DNA of 64,000 nt from Citrobacter amalonaticus. Lineage in GTDB: Bacteria; Pseudomonadota; Gammaproteobacteria; Enterobacterales; Enterobacteriaceae. Position numbers and translations under genes: made by a program. The stretch lies in the NCBI RefSeq assembly GCF_002918555.1, contig NZ_PQMB01000005.1:411089-475088 (forward strand). The letters run 5' to 3'. This document shows, in pieces, positions 34,971-43,413 of this stretch (position 1 is its first letter; the number at the start of each line of letters is the position of its first letter). Below the pieces are notes generated by a model that saw only the letters and a list, made by a program, of their open reading frames with translations, ran no database searches and had not been told where the DNA came from.

Positions 34971-35927
34971 ATGTCAAATAAACTTACCGTTGCACCTAAG
35001 AAAGAGTTTTGTAGTTTTTTTGATGCGCCCATAGAGACCGATTTCAGCAAGCTGGATGCTGATATCGCTATATTGGGTATTCCATTTGGTGATCCCTACT
35101 CAATGGAAGAAGTCGTCAACGATCAGAGCAATGCTCCAACAGCTATCCGTCGCGCATGGCAACGCGCCTTAAGGGGATTAGAACGTTATGATTTTGAATT
35201 AAATGGTCCGCTGTTAGATAACCAGGATATCAAAATTATTGATTGTGGTGATATCCCCGGCGATCCTAAGAACATATCAGCACATTATCAATTGGCGGAG
35301 CAGGCTGTTAAAAAACTGCTGGATGCAAATATACTCCCCATTATTCTTGGTGGCGATCATGGTATCCCAATTCCCGTTTTTCGCGCGTTAAAAGATAAAG
35401 GACCGATTACATTAATCCATATTGACTCCCATCTTGACTGGCGTGATGAAGTTAACGGCGTTCATGAAGGATATTCCAGCCCAATACGCCGCGCTTCCGA
35501 AATGGAGCACATCCAGGAAATTTATCAAATAGGATTACGTTCTGCAGGTAGTGCTCGTCCTCAGGAGGTCGAAGATGCCTTAGCCTATGGTGCTCATCTT
35601 ATTACTGATATTGAGCTACAGCGTATCGGTATGGATGCGGTACTCGAACGTATTCCTGCCGGGGGCAATTATTATATTACCATTGATGCTGATGGTATGG
35701 ATCCCACTATTATGCCAGCGGTGAATGGTCCGGCACCCGGTGGGGTTACATATCCTCAAATGCGTACGCTTATCCAGGGTCTGGTTAATAAAGGTCGAGT
35801 GGTAGGTATGGATATTGTGGAAATTACGCCCAGGAAGGATTTGAATAATATCACGTCGATTACGGCAGGGCGTATTATCTGTAACCTTATTGGTATGGCA
35901 GTTAGAGCCGGGTATTTTAAAAAATAA
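34971..35927 (+). CDS. Agmatinase/arginase-family ureohydrolase
   Basis: A 318-residue manganese ureohydrolase. Metal-binding motifs are intact: GGDHGIP, IDSHLDWRDE (D-x-H-x-D) and TIDADGMDP (D-x-D-x-x-D-P). Enzymes of this family hydrolyse agmatine, arginine, guanidinobutyrate or related guanidino compounds, releasing urea. The DSHLD variant of the usual DAHxD and the overall pattern are closer to the agmatinase/guanidinobutyrase branch than to arginase, but the exact substrate cannot be assigned. The ATG at 34971 is chosen for its AAAAGGAG ribosome site; an in-frame start nine bases upstream is ignored. It is followed 34 bases later by the aspartase-like gene. Confidence 0.88.
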   Translation: MSNKLTVAPKKEFCSFFDAPIETDFSKLDADIAILGIPFGDPYSMEEVVNDQSNAPTAIRRAWQRALRGLERYDFELNGPLLDNQDIKIIDCGDIPGDPKNISAHYQLAEQAVKKLLDANILPIILGGDHGIPIPVFRALKDKGPITLIHIDSHLDWRDEVNGVHEGYSSPIRRASEMEHIQEIYQIGLRSAGSARPQEVEDALAYGAHLITDIELQRIGMDAVLERIPAGGNYYITIDADGMDPTIMPAVNGPAPGGVTYPQMRTLIQGLVNKGRVVGMDIVEITPRKDLNNITSITAGRIICNLIGMAVRAGYFKK

Positions 35928-35961
35928 ACCATCCGCAAGAGCATTAAAAGAGGGTTCTGAA

Positions 35962-37392
35962 ATGCGTACCGAACATGATTGCTTAGGCGAAATGGAGTTA
36001 CCTGATTCCGTATATTATGGTATTCAGACTGCTCGTGTTTTGCGAAATTCTGCTATTTCTGGCATCGCCGTTATTTATTACCCCTATCTTCATGAGCGGT
36101 TAGCTCATATGAAAAAGGCAGCAGCTCTGGCTAATCATGCTGTCGGTGCGCTGGAACCCGATATCAAGGATGCTATCATTTATGCCACCGACCGAATACT
36201 GACAGAGGACTGGCGTGCCCAGTTTCCGTTAGATATGTACCAGGGTGGGGGATTTACATGCGTTAATATGAATATGAACGAGGTTATTGCGAATATTGCC
36301 AATGAAAGGCTCACGGGCCATAAAGGTTATGATCGCGTGCATCCTAATACTCATGTAAATATGGGGCAGTCAACCAACGATATGATCCCCTCAGTTATGA
36401 AACTGGCTATCGCGCCGGCATTAGACAAACTGGTGGCCGAAATACGTTGCCTGTATGCTGCACTTCATGAAAAACAGACAGACTTTTCGGATATCATCAA
36501 AGTAGGTCGAACCTGCCTGCAAGACGCCGTGCCCATGACGTTAGGCCAGGAGTTTTCAGGTTACAGCCGTTTTGTTGAACGGCAAATCACAGCACTGACC
36601 ACCTTACGGCAGGAATGTTTTAGATTAATTGTCGGTGCGACCGCCGTTGGTACTGGAATTGGTTCATTCCCAGGTTATCAGAACGCGTTTTATCATCATC
36701 TTTCTGACGTACTACAGGAAGACGTTGTCCCCTGTGATAATTTTTTTGATGGTATGCAGAATGATGACTTTTATCTACAGGTATCAGGTGCCTTAAAAAT
36801 TGCCGCCTGCGGGATTTCAAAGATAGCGAAAGACCTGAGATTACTCTCTTCTGGACCGCGCGCTGGATTTGCAGAAATAACCTTACCGGCTCTGACCCCC
36901 GGTTCCTCGATTATGCCAGGAAAAATCAATCCTGTACTCCCTGAATTAGCCTCTCTGACAGCACAGCAGATATGTGGTAACGATATGGCTATTACAATGG
37001 GATTTGAACAAGGTGAGCTGGAGATTAATGTTTGGGCATCCACGCTCTATAAAAATCTGTTTGAATCATTTACCTTACTCACAAATATGCTACCCGCATT
37101 TACTCAGCGTTGTATCAAAGGTATTACGGCTAATAAAGTCACATGTGCACAGTATGCTAATGACACTCTCGCATTATCCACAATGATCTCAGCCATATTT
37201 GGTTATGAAGAAGGTGTCCGTGTTGCTCAATATGCTTCCGAACACCATATTTCAGTGAAAGAAGCAGTCCTGCAGCTGGGTGTACTAAATGCAAAAGATG
37301 CAGATTATCTGTTGGATCCTCAGCTAATAATTAATCCAGAAGCGATGTCTCATGCGATTTATCAATGGCGAAATAAAAATAACGAGTCTTAA
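35962..37392 (+). CDS. Aspartase/fumarase-superfamily lyase (AspA-like)
   Basis: A 476-residue lyase aligned along its length with aspartate ammonia-lyase (L-aspartate to fumarate plus ammonia). The superfamily signature GSSIMPGKINPVLPE is intact, with the catalytic Ser loop. Other matches are YYGIQTARVLRN, VHPNTHVNMGQSTND and GRTCLQDAVPMTLGQEFSGY. The first substrate loop reads QGGGFTCVNMNMNEV where AspA has QGGAGTSVNMNTNEV, so a Gly is Phe and a Ser is Cys. Specificity may therefore have shifted to another amino acid. Context (Dcu carrier downstream, ureohydrolase upstream) fits nitrogen release and fumarate supply. The ATG at 35962 is preceded by GAGGG. Confidence 0.87.
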   Translation: MRTEHDCLGEMELPDSVYYGIQTARVLRNSAISGIAVIYYPYLHERLAHMKKAAALANHAVGALEPDIKDAIIYATDRILTEDWRAQFPLDMYQGGGFTCVNMNMNEVIANIANERLTGHKGYDRVHPNTHVNMGQSTNDMIPSVMKLAIAPALDKLVAEIRCLYAALHEKQTDFSDIIKVGRTCLQDAVPMTLGQEFSGYSRFVERQITALTTLRQECFRLIVGATAVGTGIGSFPGYQNAFYHHLSDVLQEDVVPCDNFFDGMQNDDFYLQVSGALKIAACGISKIAKDLRLLSSGPRAGFAEITLPALTPGSSIMPGKINPVLPELASLTAQQICGNDMAITMGFEQGELEINVWASTLYKNLFESFTLLTNMLPAFTQRCIKGITANKVTCAQYANDTLALSTMISAIFGYEEGVRVAQYASEHHISVKEAVLQLGVLNAKDADYLLDPQLIINPEAMSHAIYQWRNKNNES

Positions 37393-37501
37393 TAGATAGT
37401 AAGTTTCTTGAAAAGAAGATATTCACTGCAGAAGTAGAGAACGACTATTTATCAACTCTATATCTCGCTATCTTATTTTATCTCTTTAAGAGGAAGCCAT
37501 T

Positions 37502-38821
37502 ATGTTTTTTGTTGAGCTTTTAGTTGTACTACTAGCATTATGTCTGGGTGCCAGATTAGGTGGCATATTTATTGGCATGGCCGCAGGTTTAGGATTGGGA
37601 ATACTGATTTTTATATTTGGTCTGCCGCCATCGTCGCCACCAGTAGATGTTATGCTAATTATTATGGCCGTTGTTCTTGCTGCCTCCACCTTACAAGCAT
37701 CAGGAGGAATGGATTACTTAGTAAAGATCGCAGAAAAAATATTAAGGAAAAATCCCAATCGAATTTCCTTTGTCGCCCCGATGGTTGCGTATGCATTTAC
37801 TTTTTTGTCCGGCACAGGCAATGTTGCGTTTAGTATTTTGCCCGTAATCGCTGAAGTCGCCCGGGAATCTGGCGTGCGCCCGGAGCGTCCAATGTCAATT
37901 TCAGTTATTGCTTCTCAGCAAGCGATAACCGCCAGTCCAATCAGTGCGGCCATGGCTGCGCTGATTGCGTTACTGGCACCTTTTGGCGTGAGTATGGGCA
38001 GCATCATGATCATTTGTATTCCTGCTACGTTAATTGGGATTATTGCAGGTAGTTTTTATGCTTGTCGGGTAGGAAAAGAGCTGGCCGATGATCCTGAGTA
38101 TATGCGCCGTTTACAGCAAGGGTTAATCAAACCAACCAAACCACTGGATGCAACTCAACCTGAACCTTCAGGGAAGGCAAAACTGTCCGTCGCATTGTTT
38201 ATTTTAGGGGCAGTGATTATTGTACTTATGGGAACTATTCCTGCATTACGTCCAGACTTCATAGTGGATGGTGCAACCATAAAATTATCCATGACGCACA
38301 CTATCGAAATAATAATGTTTATTGTGTCTGCCGTAATGGTTCTGCTCTGTAAACCAGACCTCGACAAAATTGTTTCTGGCTCTGTTTTCAAAGCGGGAAC
38401 TATGGGCGTAATTTGTATTTTTGGTTTGGCATGGATGGGTGACACATTAGTTACAAATAATATGCCGTTCATTAAAACGAACGTCCAGGATATTGTGACA
38501 GCTCATCCCTGGATGTTTGCGCTTGGTTTATTTTTTGTCTCCGCACTCACCTTAAGTCAGGCGGCGACGACACGTTTGCTGATCCCTCTGGGAATTGGTC
38601 TGGGGCTCCCCCCTTATGCGATGGTTGCTTCCTGGCCTGCCGTTAATGGCTATTTTTTCATTCCAAGCTATGCCACATTAATTGCCGGGGTATCCTTTGA
38701 TACTACCGGGACGACAAAAATTGGTAAGTACGTGTTCAATCACAGTTATATGATACCAGGATTAATCACTACCTTTGTCGGCGTCTGCGTTGGATTTATC
38801 ATTGCTACCTTCGTTTTCTAA
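37502..38821 (+). CDS. DcuA/DcuB-family anaerobic C4-dicarboxylate transporter
   Basis: A 439-residue inner-membrane carrier of the Dcu (A/B) family, which imports fumarate, malate or aspartate in exchange for succinate during anaerobic growth. Conserved segments are LGARLGGIFIGMAAGLGLGIL, AFTFLSGTGNVAFSILPVIAEVARE, RPERPMSISVIASQQAITASPISAA and AATTRLLIPLGIGLGLPP. About 10-12 helices are visible. It is last in the ureohydrolase-lyase-carrier operon with AAGAGGAAG upstream; pairing with an AspA-type lyase mirrors the E. coli aspA-dcuA arrangement. Confidence 0.92.
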   Translation: MFFVELLVVLLALCLGARLGGIFIGMAAGLGLGILIFIFGLPPSSPPVDVMLIIMAVVLAASTLQASGGMDYLVKIAEKILRKNPNRISFVAPMVAYAFTFLSGTGNVAFSILPVIAEVARESGVRPERPMSISVIASQQAITASPISAAMAALIALLAPFGVSMGSIMIICIPATLIGIIAGSFYACRVGKELADDPEYMRRLQQGLIKPTKPLDATQPEPSGKAKLSVALFILGAVIIVLMGTIPALRPDFIVDGATIKLSMTHTIEIIMFIVSAVMVLLCKPDLDKIVSGSVFKAGTMGVICIFGLAWMGDTLVTNNMPFIKTNVQDIVTAHPWMFALGLFFVSALTLSQAATTRLLIPLGIGLGLPPYAMVASWPAVNGYFFIPSYATLIAGVSFDTTGTTKIGKYVFNHSYMIPGLITTFVGVCVGFIIATFVF

Positions 38822-39150
38822 CGTAGATAATCCATGCACAGTCACAAATATCATTAGGTGATAAACGAATACCGTCATCTTAGCTGAATGAGCAGCGAAT
38901 GAATCCCTTCAACGGCCGTACCGTTGTGGGCAACTCACCTTTACAACAGGGGTCGATAGTGCAGACACGGCCCCTGTTTACGGTAATTTGGGATCAACAA
39001 CGTCAGGCGTTGAGTTCTGAAACCGTATTGATGCTGTCATTAAATCTATTTGGCAGTGCTTATGAGGGTGAATAATTTATCCCATACGGATTAAACCAGT
39101 GACATTGAACACGCGACGCTGTATCGGCCATCAAACAATTCACCGCACGA
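38822..39150. other. Intergenic
   Basis: Nothing recognisable: no frame with supporting features, no strong hairpin and no repeat. Confidence 0.5.
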
Positions 39151-39642
39151 TTAAAGCGTCATCAGCATTTCATGCCAGACCATACCACCGTGATCGGATT
39201 CTGACGGTTTGATATAACGGTAGCCGAAGTGCGCATAGAGATCGACATGGCGGTCTTTACACATCAGGTGAATCGTCTTTTTATTCAGCGCCTTCATCTG
39301 ATTTACGAACGCCTGCATCATCAGAGAAGAATACCCTTTCCCCTGAAAATCCGGATGCAGCACTACCGACATAATCACCACGTTCGGTGCCGCCGGATCG
39401 TGCCCCACCAGCTCCTTAAATGCCTCATCGGACATGATCACTTCCCAGGCACAGCCAGCGTTGATAAAGCCGACGATCGCGTCATCCAGCGTCATACACA
39501 TAAACCCTTGCGGGTAGAGGTCGATACGCGTGGCGATTTTTTCCCGCGTCGCGGCCTCATCACCTTCATAAGCGATAGTTTCAATCTCATAACAACGATC
39601 AACATCAGCGGATGTCGCCTGGCGAAATAGTGGTGTGGACAT
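39151..39642 (-). CDS. GNAT acetyltransferase (AANAT-like)
   Basis: A 163-residue acetyl-CoA-dependent N-acetyltransferase. Motif A is VVLHPDFQGKGYSSLMMQAF with the QGKGYS acetyl-CoA loop, and a C-terminal DLYAHFGYRYIKPS contains the FGYR segment typical of the fold. The pattern is close to serotonin/arylalkylamine N-acetyltransferase-like bacterial proteins. A solitary gene; the substrate, probably a small amine, is unknown. GGAG lies upstream of the ATG. Confidence 0.85.
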   Translation of the reverse strand: MSTPLFRQATSADVDRCYEIETIAYEGDEAATREKIATRIDLYPQGFMCMTLDDAIVGFINAGCAWEVIMSDEAFKELVGHDPAAPNVVIMSVVLHPDFQGKGYSSLMMQAFVNQMKALNKKTIHLMCKDRHVDLYAHFGYRYIKPSESDHGGMVWHEMLMTL

Positions 39643-39762
39643 GCCTGAATCTCCTTATGAATTAACTGGACAGCTTCATCATACCTGCGCAGCATAATGT
39701 TTACGCACTACCGTGTTCACATTAAGAATGAAGGCCGGGCATTCTTTCTTGCATAAAGCGAT

Positions 39763-39864
39763 ATGCATTTACCCCTGGTTTTCGATGCGTTGTATCAACA
39801 CGGTAGCGTTACCCATGCAATAAAGCAGAAAGTTTTGCTACTGGCATCTCATCGCGTTGGTTAA
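39763..39864 (+). pseudogene. LysR N-terminal remnant
   Basis: A 33-codon frame reading MHLPLVFDALYQHGSVTHA matches the first helix and start of the helix-turn-helix of LysR regulators (NLLLVFDALYQHRSVTRAA pattern), then runs out of frame to a stop. It is a gene fragment, close to but facing away from the complete LysR-like gene at 39988. Confidence 0.6.
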
Positions 39865-39987
39865 CCTTCCCTCCTGCTTGCATGGACCTGTCGAATATGT
39901 ACCGAAGAAAAGAAGTGATGCACCCGGAGGTAAAAAACTGTTACGACTGGCGGCCTGCAGATGCATTCACGACATAACACGACGCTC

Positions 39988-40902
39988 TTATCTGGCGCGG
40001 CCAAATGCTTGTATCAGGTCGATAATTTCTTTTAAGGCGGGTTCATTTTTTTGGCTGTGATGAATATGGATGTAAAATGAACGCATAATATTTGTATTGG
40101 GTAGATGACATTCGACAGACTTCAAATTAAAGATGTTGCAGGCAAACCGGGCAAAATGAATCGGCACTAAGCATACGGCTTCAGTATGTGCGACCAGGGT
40201 CAGAATATTGCTTATCGATGTCGAAAAGTAAGGTCTGTCTAACTGGCTTTGATGGTCAATCTCATTGAATTCTATATCCCTGGAGATATTCTCTGAAGGC
40301 ATATAGCAAGTCAAAACCTTCTCTTTTCGCATTTCACTTATCGTCATATGCGGATGAACACGCGGATGGTCAGGTTTACACAGCAGCATGAGTTGACCGA
40401 CAGGTAAAGGATATTGAGAAATGGCCTGATCGTGTTCCAGCTTTGAGCCAATGTCGATATCCACCTGTCTGCGACGAAGCGCCTCAAGCCTTTTAACTGG
40501 CGACAGGGCATTGTATAAAAAAACATACGCATGCCGAGGGTTAATCTCATTCTCAAAAAGACGAAATGTAAGAATCAACTCATGGAATGAAGAGCAACGA
40601 ATGTAAATACCCTTCCTTTCTTTCAACAAATATTCTGTACCGCGGATGCTCATTCCCTCTTCGATTCTTAGCAAGGCTGGCTTAAACACGCTATAAAGCT
40701 CAAGCGCCAACAGCGTCGGCTGCATCCCATTTTTGCTGCGTATCATAAGGGGATCATTGTAGACGTTTCTCAACTTATTCAGCGCATAAGTTATCGCACT
40801 GTTACCAAGATCGAGTCTGATAGATGTGAGTGTAGCGCTTTTTGTCTCAACCAGCGCACAAAGGATCTGCAACAACTGTAGGTTCAAATCTTCTTTTGCC
40901 AT
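39988..40902 (-). CDS. LysR-family regulator with divergent DNA-binding domain
   Basis: A 304-residue protein with LysR layout: N-terminal LQLLQILCALVETKSATLTSIRLDLGNSAITYALNKLRN (helices split here by position, residues about 7-45) and an effector domain containing LMLLCKPDHPR and AVCLVPIHFARFA. The helix-turn-helix lacks the usual SQPALS core and is unusual for the family. It is divergent from the LuxR-type fimbrial regulator at 41142 and may influence the fimbrial operon. The ligand is unknown. Confidence 0.78.
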   Translation of the reverse strand: MAKEDLNLQLLQILCALVETKSATLTSIRLDLGNSAITYALNKLRNVYNDPLMIRSKNGMQPTLLALELYSVFKPALLRIEEGMSIRGTEYLLKERKGIYIRCSSFHELILTFRLFENEINPRHAYVFLYNALSPVKRLEALRRRQVDIDIGSKLEHDQAISQYPLPVGQLMLLCKPDHPRVHPHMTISEMRKEKVLTCYMPSENISRDIEFNEIDHQSQLDRPYFSTSISNILTLVAHTEAVCLVPIHFARFACNIFNLKSVECHLPNTNIMRSFYIHIHHSQKNEPALKEIIDLIQAFGRAR

Positions 40903-41141
40903 TTATATTTCCACACAAATTTTAATACGTTGTTAATAAAGCATTTTCTATCTATTAGAAACTACATTTCCCTTTTATGTATAGAAGTCAGTTGGTTACT
41001 AAATTAATATAGTGCACGCCATAAGGAATTTCATATATGCAGCCTATTTTGATAAGATAATTCCTGGATTAAATGGGTATTTTCTTATATACGCAGTCTT
41101 CACCAAAATAGGATAATCGTCTTTAAGAAGTGAGGATATTA

Positions 41142-41849
41142 ATGATGTTACGGATAACTGGTGGCAGGATGCATTATCGGTCAGATGTAAATATTAACTT
41201 CATTGTATTTAGTGAAGATAACCTCCTAAGATTTGCGCTCAATAGCTTACTATCAGAAATGAGAAGTATTCCAGCTTATCGGGGTGTAAATTTTATTTTT
41301 ATAGAGGTTATGAAGCTAAACGATGTTTTCACGAGTCTGTTGAAAAACAAGTGCAGCTCGTTGATAATTTTTGACTTTGATTTCGTATTTTTTTCAGAAA
41401 AAATAAAGATTATTGAACGGATAGCAAGGCTTCATCGACCCGTTAAAACAATGGCGATATGCAGTCACTGGGATTATAACCATCATGCTTATTTTTATAA
41501 CTCTTTTTGTGATATTGTACTTAAGAGAAATGACGCTCTTGAGATCTACTCCAGTATCATAAATCATGAACTTAATATTTTACTGACCAAAGAGTTTAAT
41601 GTAAGTCACAGAGGAAAAGAAAAAAACATATTTCATCATTTTTCTCTCTCAACCAGAGAGAGTGAGATCTTAAAGTTAATAATGAAAGGCAAAAATAACT
41701 CTGAAATTGCCGGGCAATTATTTATCAGCGTGAAGACGGTATCAACACATCGTTCTAATATTTATTCGAAGTTTAACGCCAGAACAATTAGTGAGTTATA
41801 CAGAGTGCTTATTAGGGAAAATCTAATTGAAAAAGTAATTCCCGAGTAA
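41142..41849 (+). CDS. LuxR-type regulator of fimbrial operon 1
   Basis: A 235-residue protein with a C-terminal LuxR/GerE helix-turn-helix (LSTRESEILKLIMKGKNN, then SEIAGQLFISVKTVSTHRSNI) and an N-terminal domain resembling a degenerate receiver. It resembles FimZ/BvgA-type fimbrial regulators in position and layout. The ATG at 41142 is preceded by GAGGA; an in-frame GTG at 41130 lacks a ribosome site. It lies 199 bases upstream of the major pilin gene on the same strand. The AT-rich codons contrast with the GC-richer usher. Confidence 0.85.
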   Translation: MMLRITGGRMHYRSDVNINFIVFSEDNLLRFALNSLLSEMRSIPAYRGVNFIFIEVMKLNDVFTSLLKNKCSSLIIFDFDFVFFSEKIKIIERIARLHRPVKTMAICSHWDYNHHAYFYNSFCDIVLKRNDALEIYSSIINHELNILLTKEFNVSHRGKEKNIFHHFSLSTRESEILKLIMKGKNNSEIAGQLFISVKTVSTHRSNIYSKFNARTISELYRVLIRENLIEKVIPE

Positions 41850-42048
41850 AAAGCCTCATCAGATACGGATATCAATCATTTAATCTTTATCAGAAGCGTT
41901 AACGATCAAAGACGTATCAAATGCATTAAAAGACTTCGCAGACTCTTTAATTAAGACATTGCATTAATGAGAGAGTGGTGGAAGGTGTAGTTATACAAAG
42001 GCAAATAATATCATTATGCGCCTGATTCAAAAATAAGGAAAATTAGAT

Positions 42049-42576
42049 ATGAAAAAAATTACGCTAGCTCTCGCTTGTACTGTTGCTGCTGTTTCGACTT
42101 CTGCGATGGCGGACAATACTATTCGCTTTCAGGGTGAAGTCGCCGATCAAACATGCGTAGTCAGCATTAACGGCAATCCCTCCTCGCCTCAGGTTCTTCT
42201 GCCGACCGTGCCAAAATCTGCTCTGGCCGCTTCTGGTGTGACCGCAGGCCAGACGCCATTCTCCATCGATCTGACTGGCTGTACGGCTTCCGCCTCTGCA
42301 ACCGCAATCAAAACGGTATTTGTTGGTAACAACCTGACCAGTGATGGTCGTATGGGGAACACCGGGAGCGCCACAAATGTTTCATTACAGCTGATCGATC
42401 CTGCCGCGCCAACTACGCCGTTGGATCTGACAGGTCAGACTGGAGCCGCTGGCCTGAATCTCGCCGCCAACGCAACCTCAGCATCTTATAACTTCGCTGT
42501 TGAATACTATGCGGAAGGCGTCTCCACCCCAGGTTCTGTACTGGGCAGCGTTCAGTACGCAGTGTCTTACCAATAA
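42049..42576 (+). CDS. Major fimbrial subunit, operon 1
   Basis: A 175-residue type 1-like pilin. A signal peptide (MKKITLALACTVAAVSTSAMA) precedes the mature start DNTIRFQGEVADQTC. The two cysteines at about 36 and 77 form the pilin disulfide, and the C-terminal beta-strand ends SVQYAVSYQ with the penultimate Tyr. Pilins of this kind are exported by Sec, folded by a periplasmic chaperone and polymerised through an usher. A strong stem-loop follows, as in highly expressed pilin genes. AAGGAAAA lies upstream of the ATG. Confidence 0.95.
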   Translation: MKKITLALACTVAAVSTSAMADNTIRFQGEVADQTCVVSINGNPSSPQVLLPTVPKSALAASGVTAGQTPFSIDLTGCTASASATAIKTVFVGNNLTSDGRMGNTGSATNVSLQLIDPAAPTTPLDLTGQTGAAGLNLAANATSASYNFAVEYYAEGVSTPGSVLGSVQYAVSYQ

Positions 42577-42583
42577 GTAACAA

Positions 42584-42608
42584 ACCCCTTCCAGTTTATG
42601 GAAGGGGT
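42584..42608 (+). other. Stem-loop between pilin and chaperone genes
   Basis: ACCCCTTCCA (42584-42593) and TGGAAGGGGT (42599-42608) form a perfect 10-bp stem with a 5-base loop, followed by ATTTAT. It probably protects pilin mRNA or partially terminates, giving excess pilin over chaperone and usher. Confidence 0.8.
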
Positions 42609-42623
42609 ATTTATAGATGAGAA

Positions 42624-43367
42624 ATGACAATGACAAGCAAATCCCTCAAAACGCTATTGTGCACTACTTTTATTTTAGCCATGACCATGCCGGTAATGGC
42701 GAGTGTGGTAATGCTCAATACCAGGGTCATTTATCCCGGAGATGCTCAGTCTGAGACATTACAATTTACCAACAATGATAACATTCCCTATATTATGCAA
42801 ATCTGGTCTGATGTAAATAATCCGACATCCACGCCAGATAATGCCGATGGCCCTTTTATGGCGGTACCCGCTTTATTTCGTATCGAGCCCAAAACAGGTC
42901 AATCGGTACGTCTTGTTTTTACCGGAAAGAATCTGCCTCAGGATCGTGAGTCTGTCTTTTATCTTAATTCCGTACAAATTCCGCCCAAGAATATGGCCAA
43001 CGCGCAAAATCAAATGGTCGTCGTACTGAGAAACAGAAATAAAATATTTTACAGACCAAAGACGATCGTTGGCAGTGTTGATAACGTGGCGAATCAGCTT
43101 CGCTTTAGCGTTACAGAGGAAGGCGGAAATGTGCAACTCACCGTCATTAATGATTCAGGCTATTATGCGTCTTTTATTAATGCGGACGTTATTGCCGGTT
43201 CAAAGCGGCTCACTTTTCCCGTCAATATGGTGCCGCCAAAATCGCAAACTCGTTGGGTAGCCAAAAACAAAAATAGTCGACTTTCGTCAACACCGCTGAA
43301 AGTTAAATTTACGTTGGTCAATGACTATGGCGGTCATACGAACAGCGAAGTGTCACTCAAAAACTAA
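42624..43367 (+). CDS. Fimbrial periplasmic chaperone, operon 1 (first)
   Basis: A 247-residue PapD-like chaperone with signal peptide (ending AMTMPVMAS). The conserved Arg of TRVIYPGD and the Lys of RNRNKIFYRP frame the subunit-binding cleft; LPQDRESVFYLNSVQIPPK is the family signature, with a short FGS-type F1-G1 loop. It caps pilin subunits by donor-strand complementation and hands them to the usher. It overlaps no neighbour; the usher starts 46 bases on. Two possible ATGs at 42624 and 42630 differ by two residues. Confidence 0.93.
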   Translation: MTMTSKSLKTLLCTTFILAMTMPVMASVVMLNTRVIYPGDAQSETLQFTNNDNIPYIMQIWSDVNNPTSTPDNADGPFMAVPALFRIEPKTGQSVRLVFTGKNLPQDRESVFYLNSVQIPPKNMANAQNQMVVVLRNRNKIFYRPKTIVGSVDNVANQLRFSVTEEGGNVQLTVINDSGYYASFINADVIAGSKRLTFPVNMVPPKSQTRWVAKNKNSRLSSTPLKVKFTLVNDYGGHTNSEVSLKN

Positions 43368-43413
43368 TTATTCAACTCTGAGTGCAGAGTTTCTTCAACT
43401 CCTGGAGGAAAGG

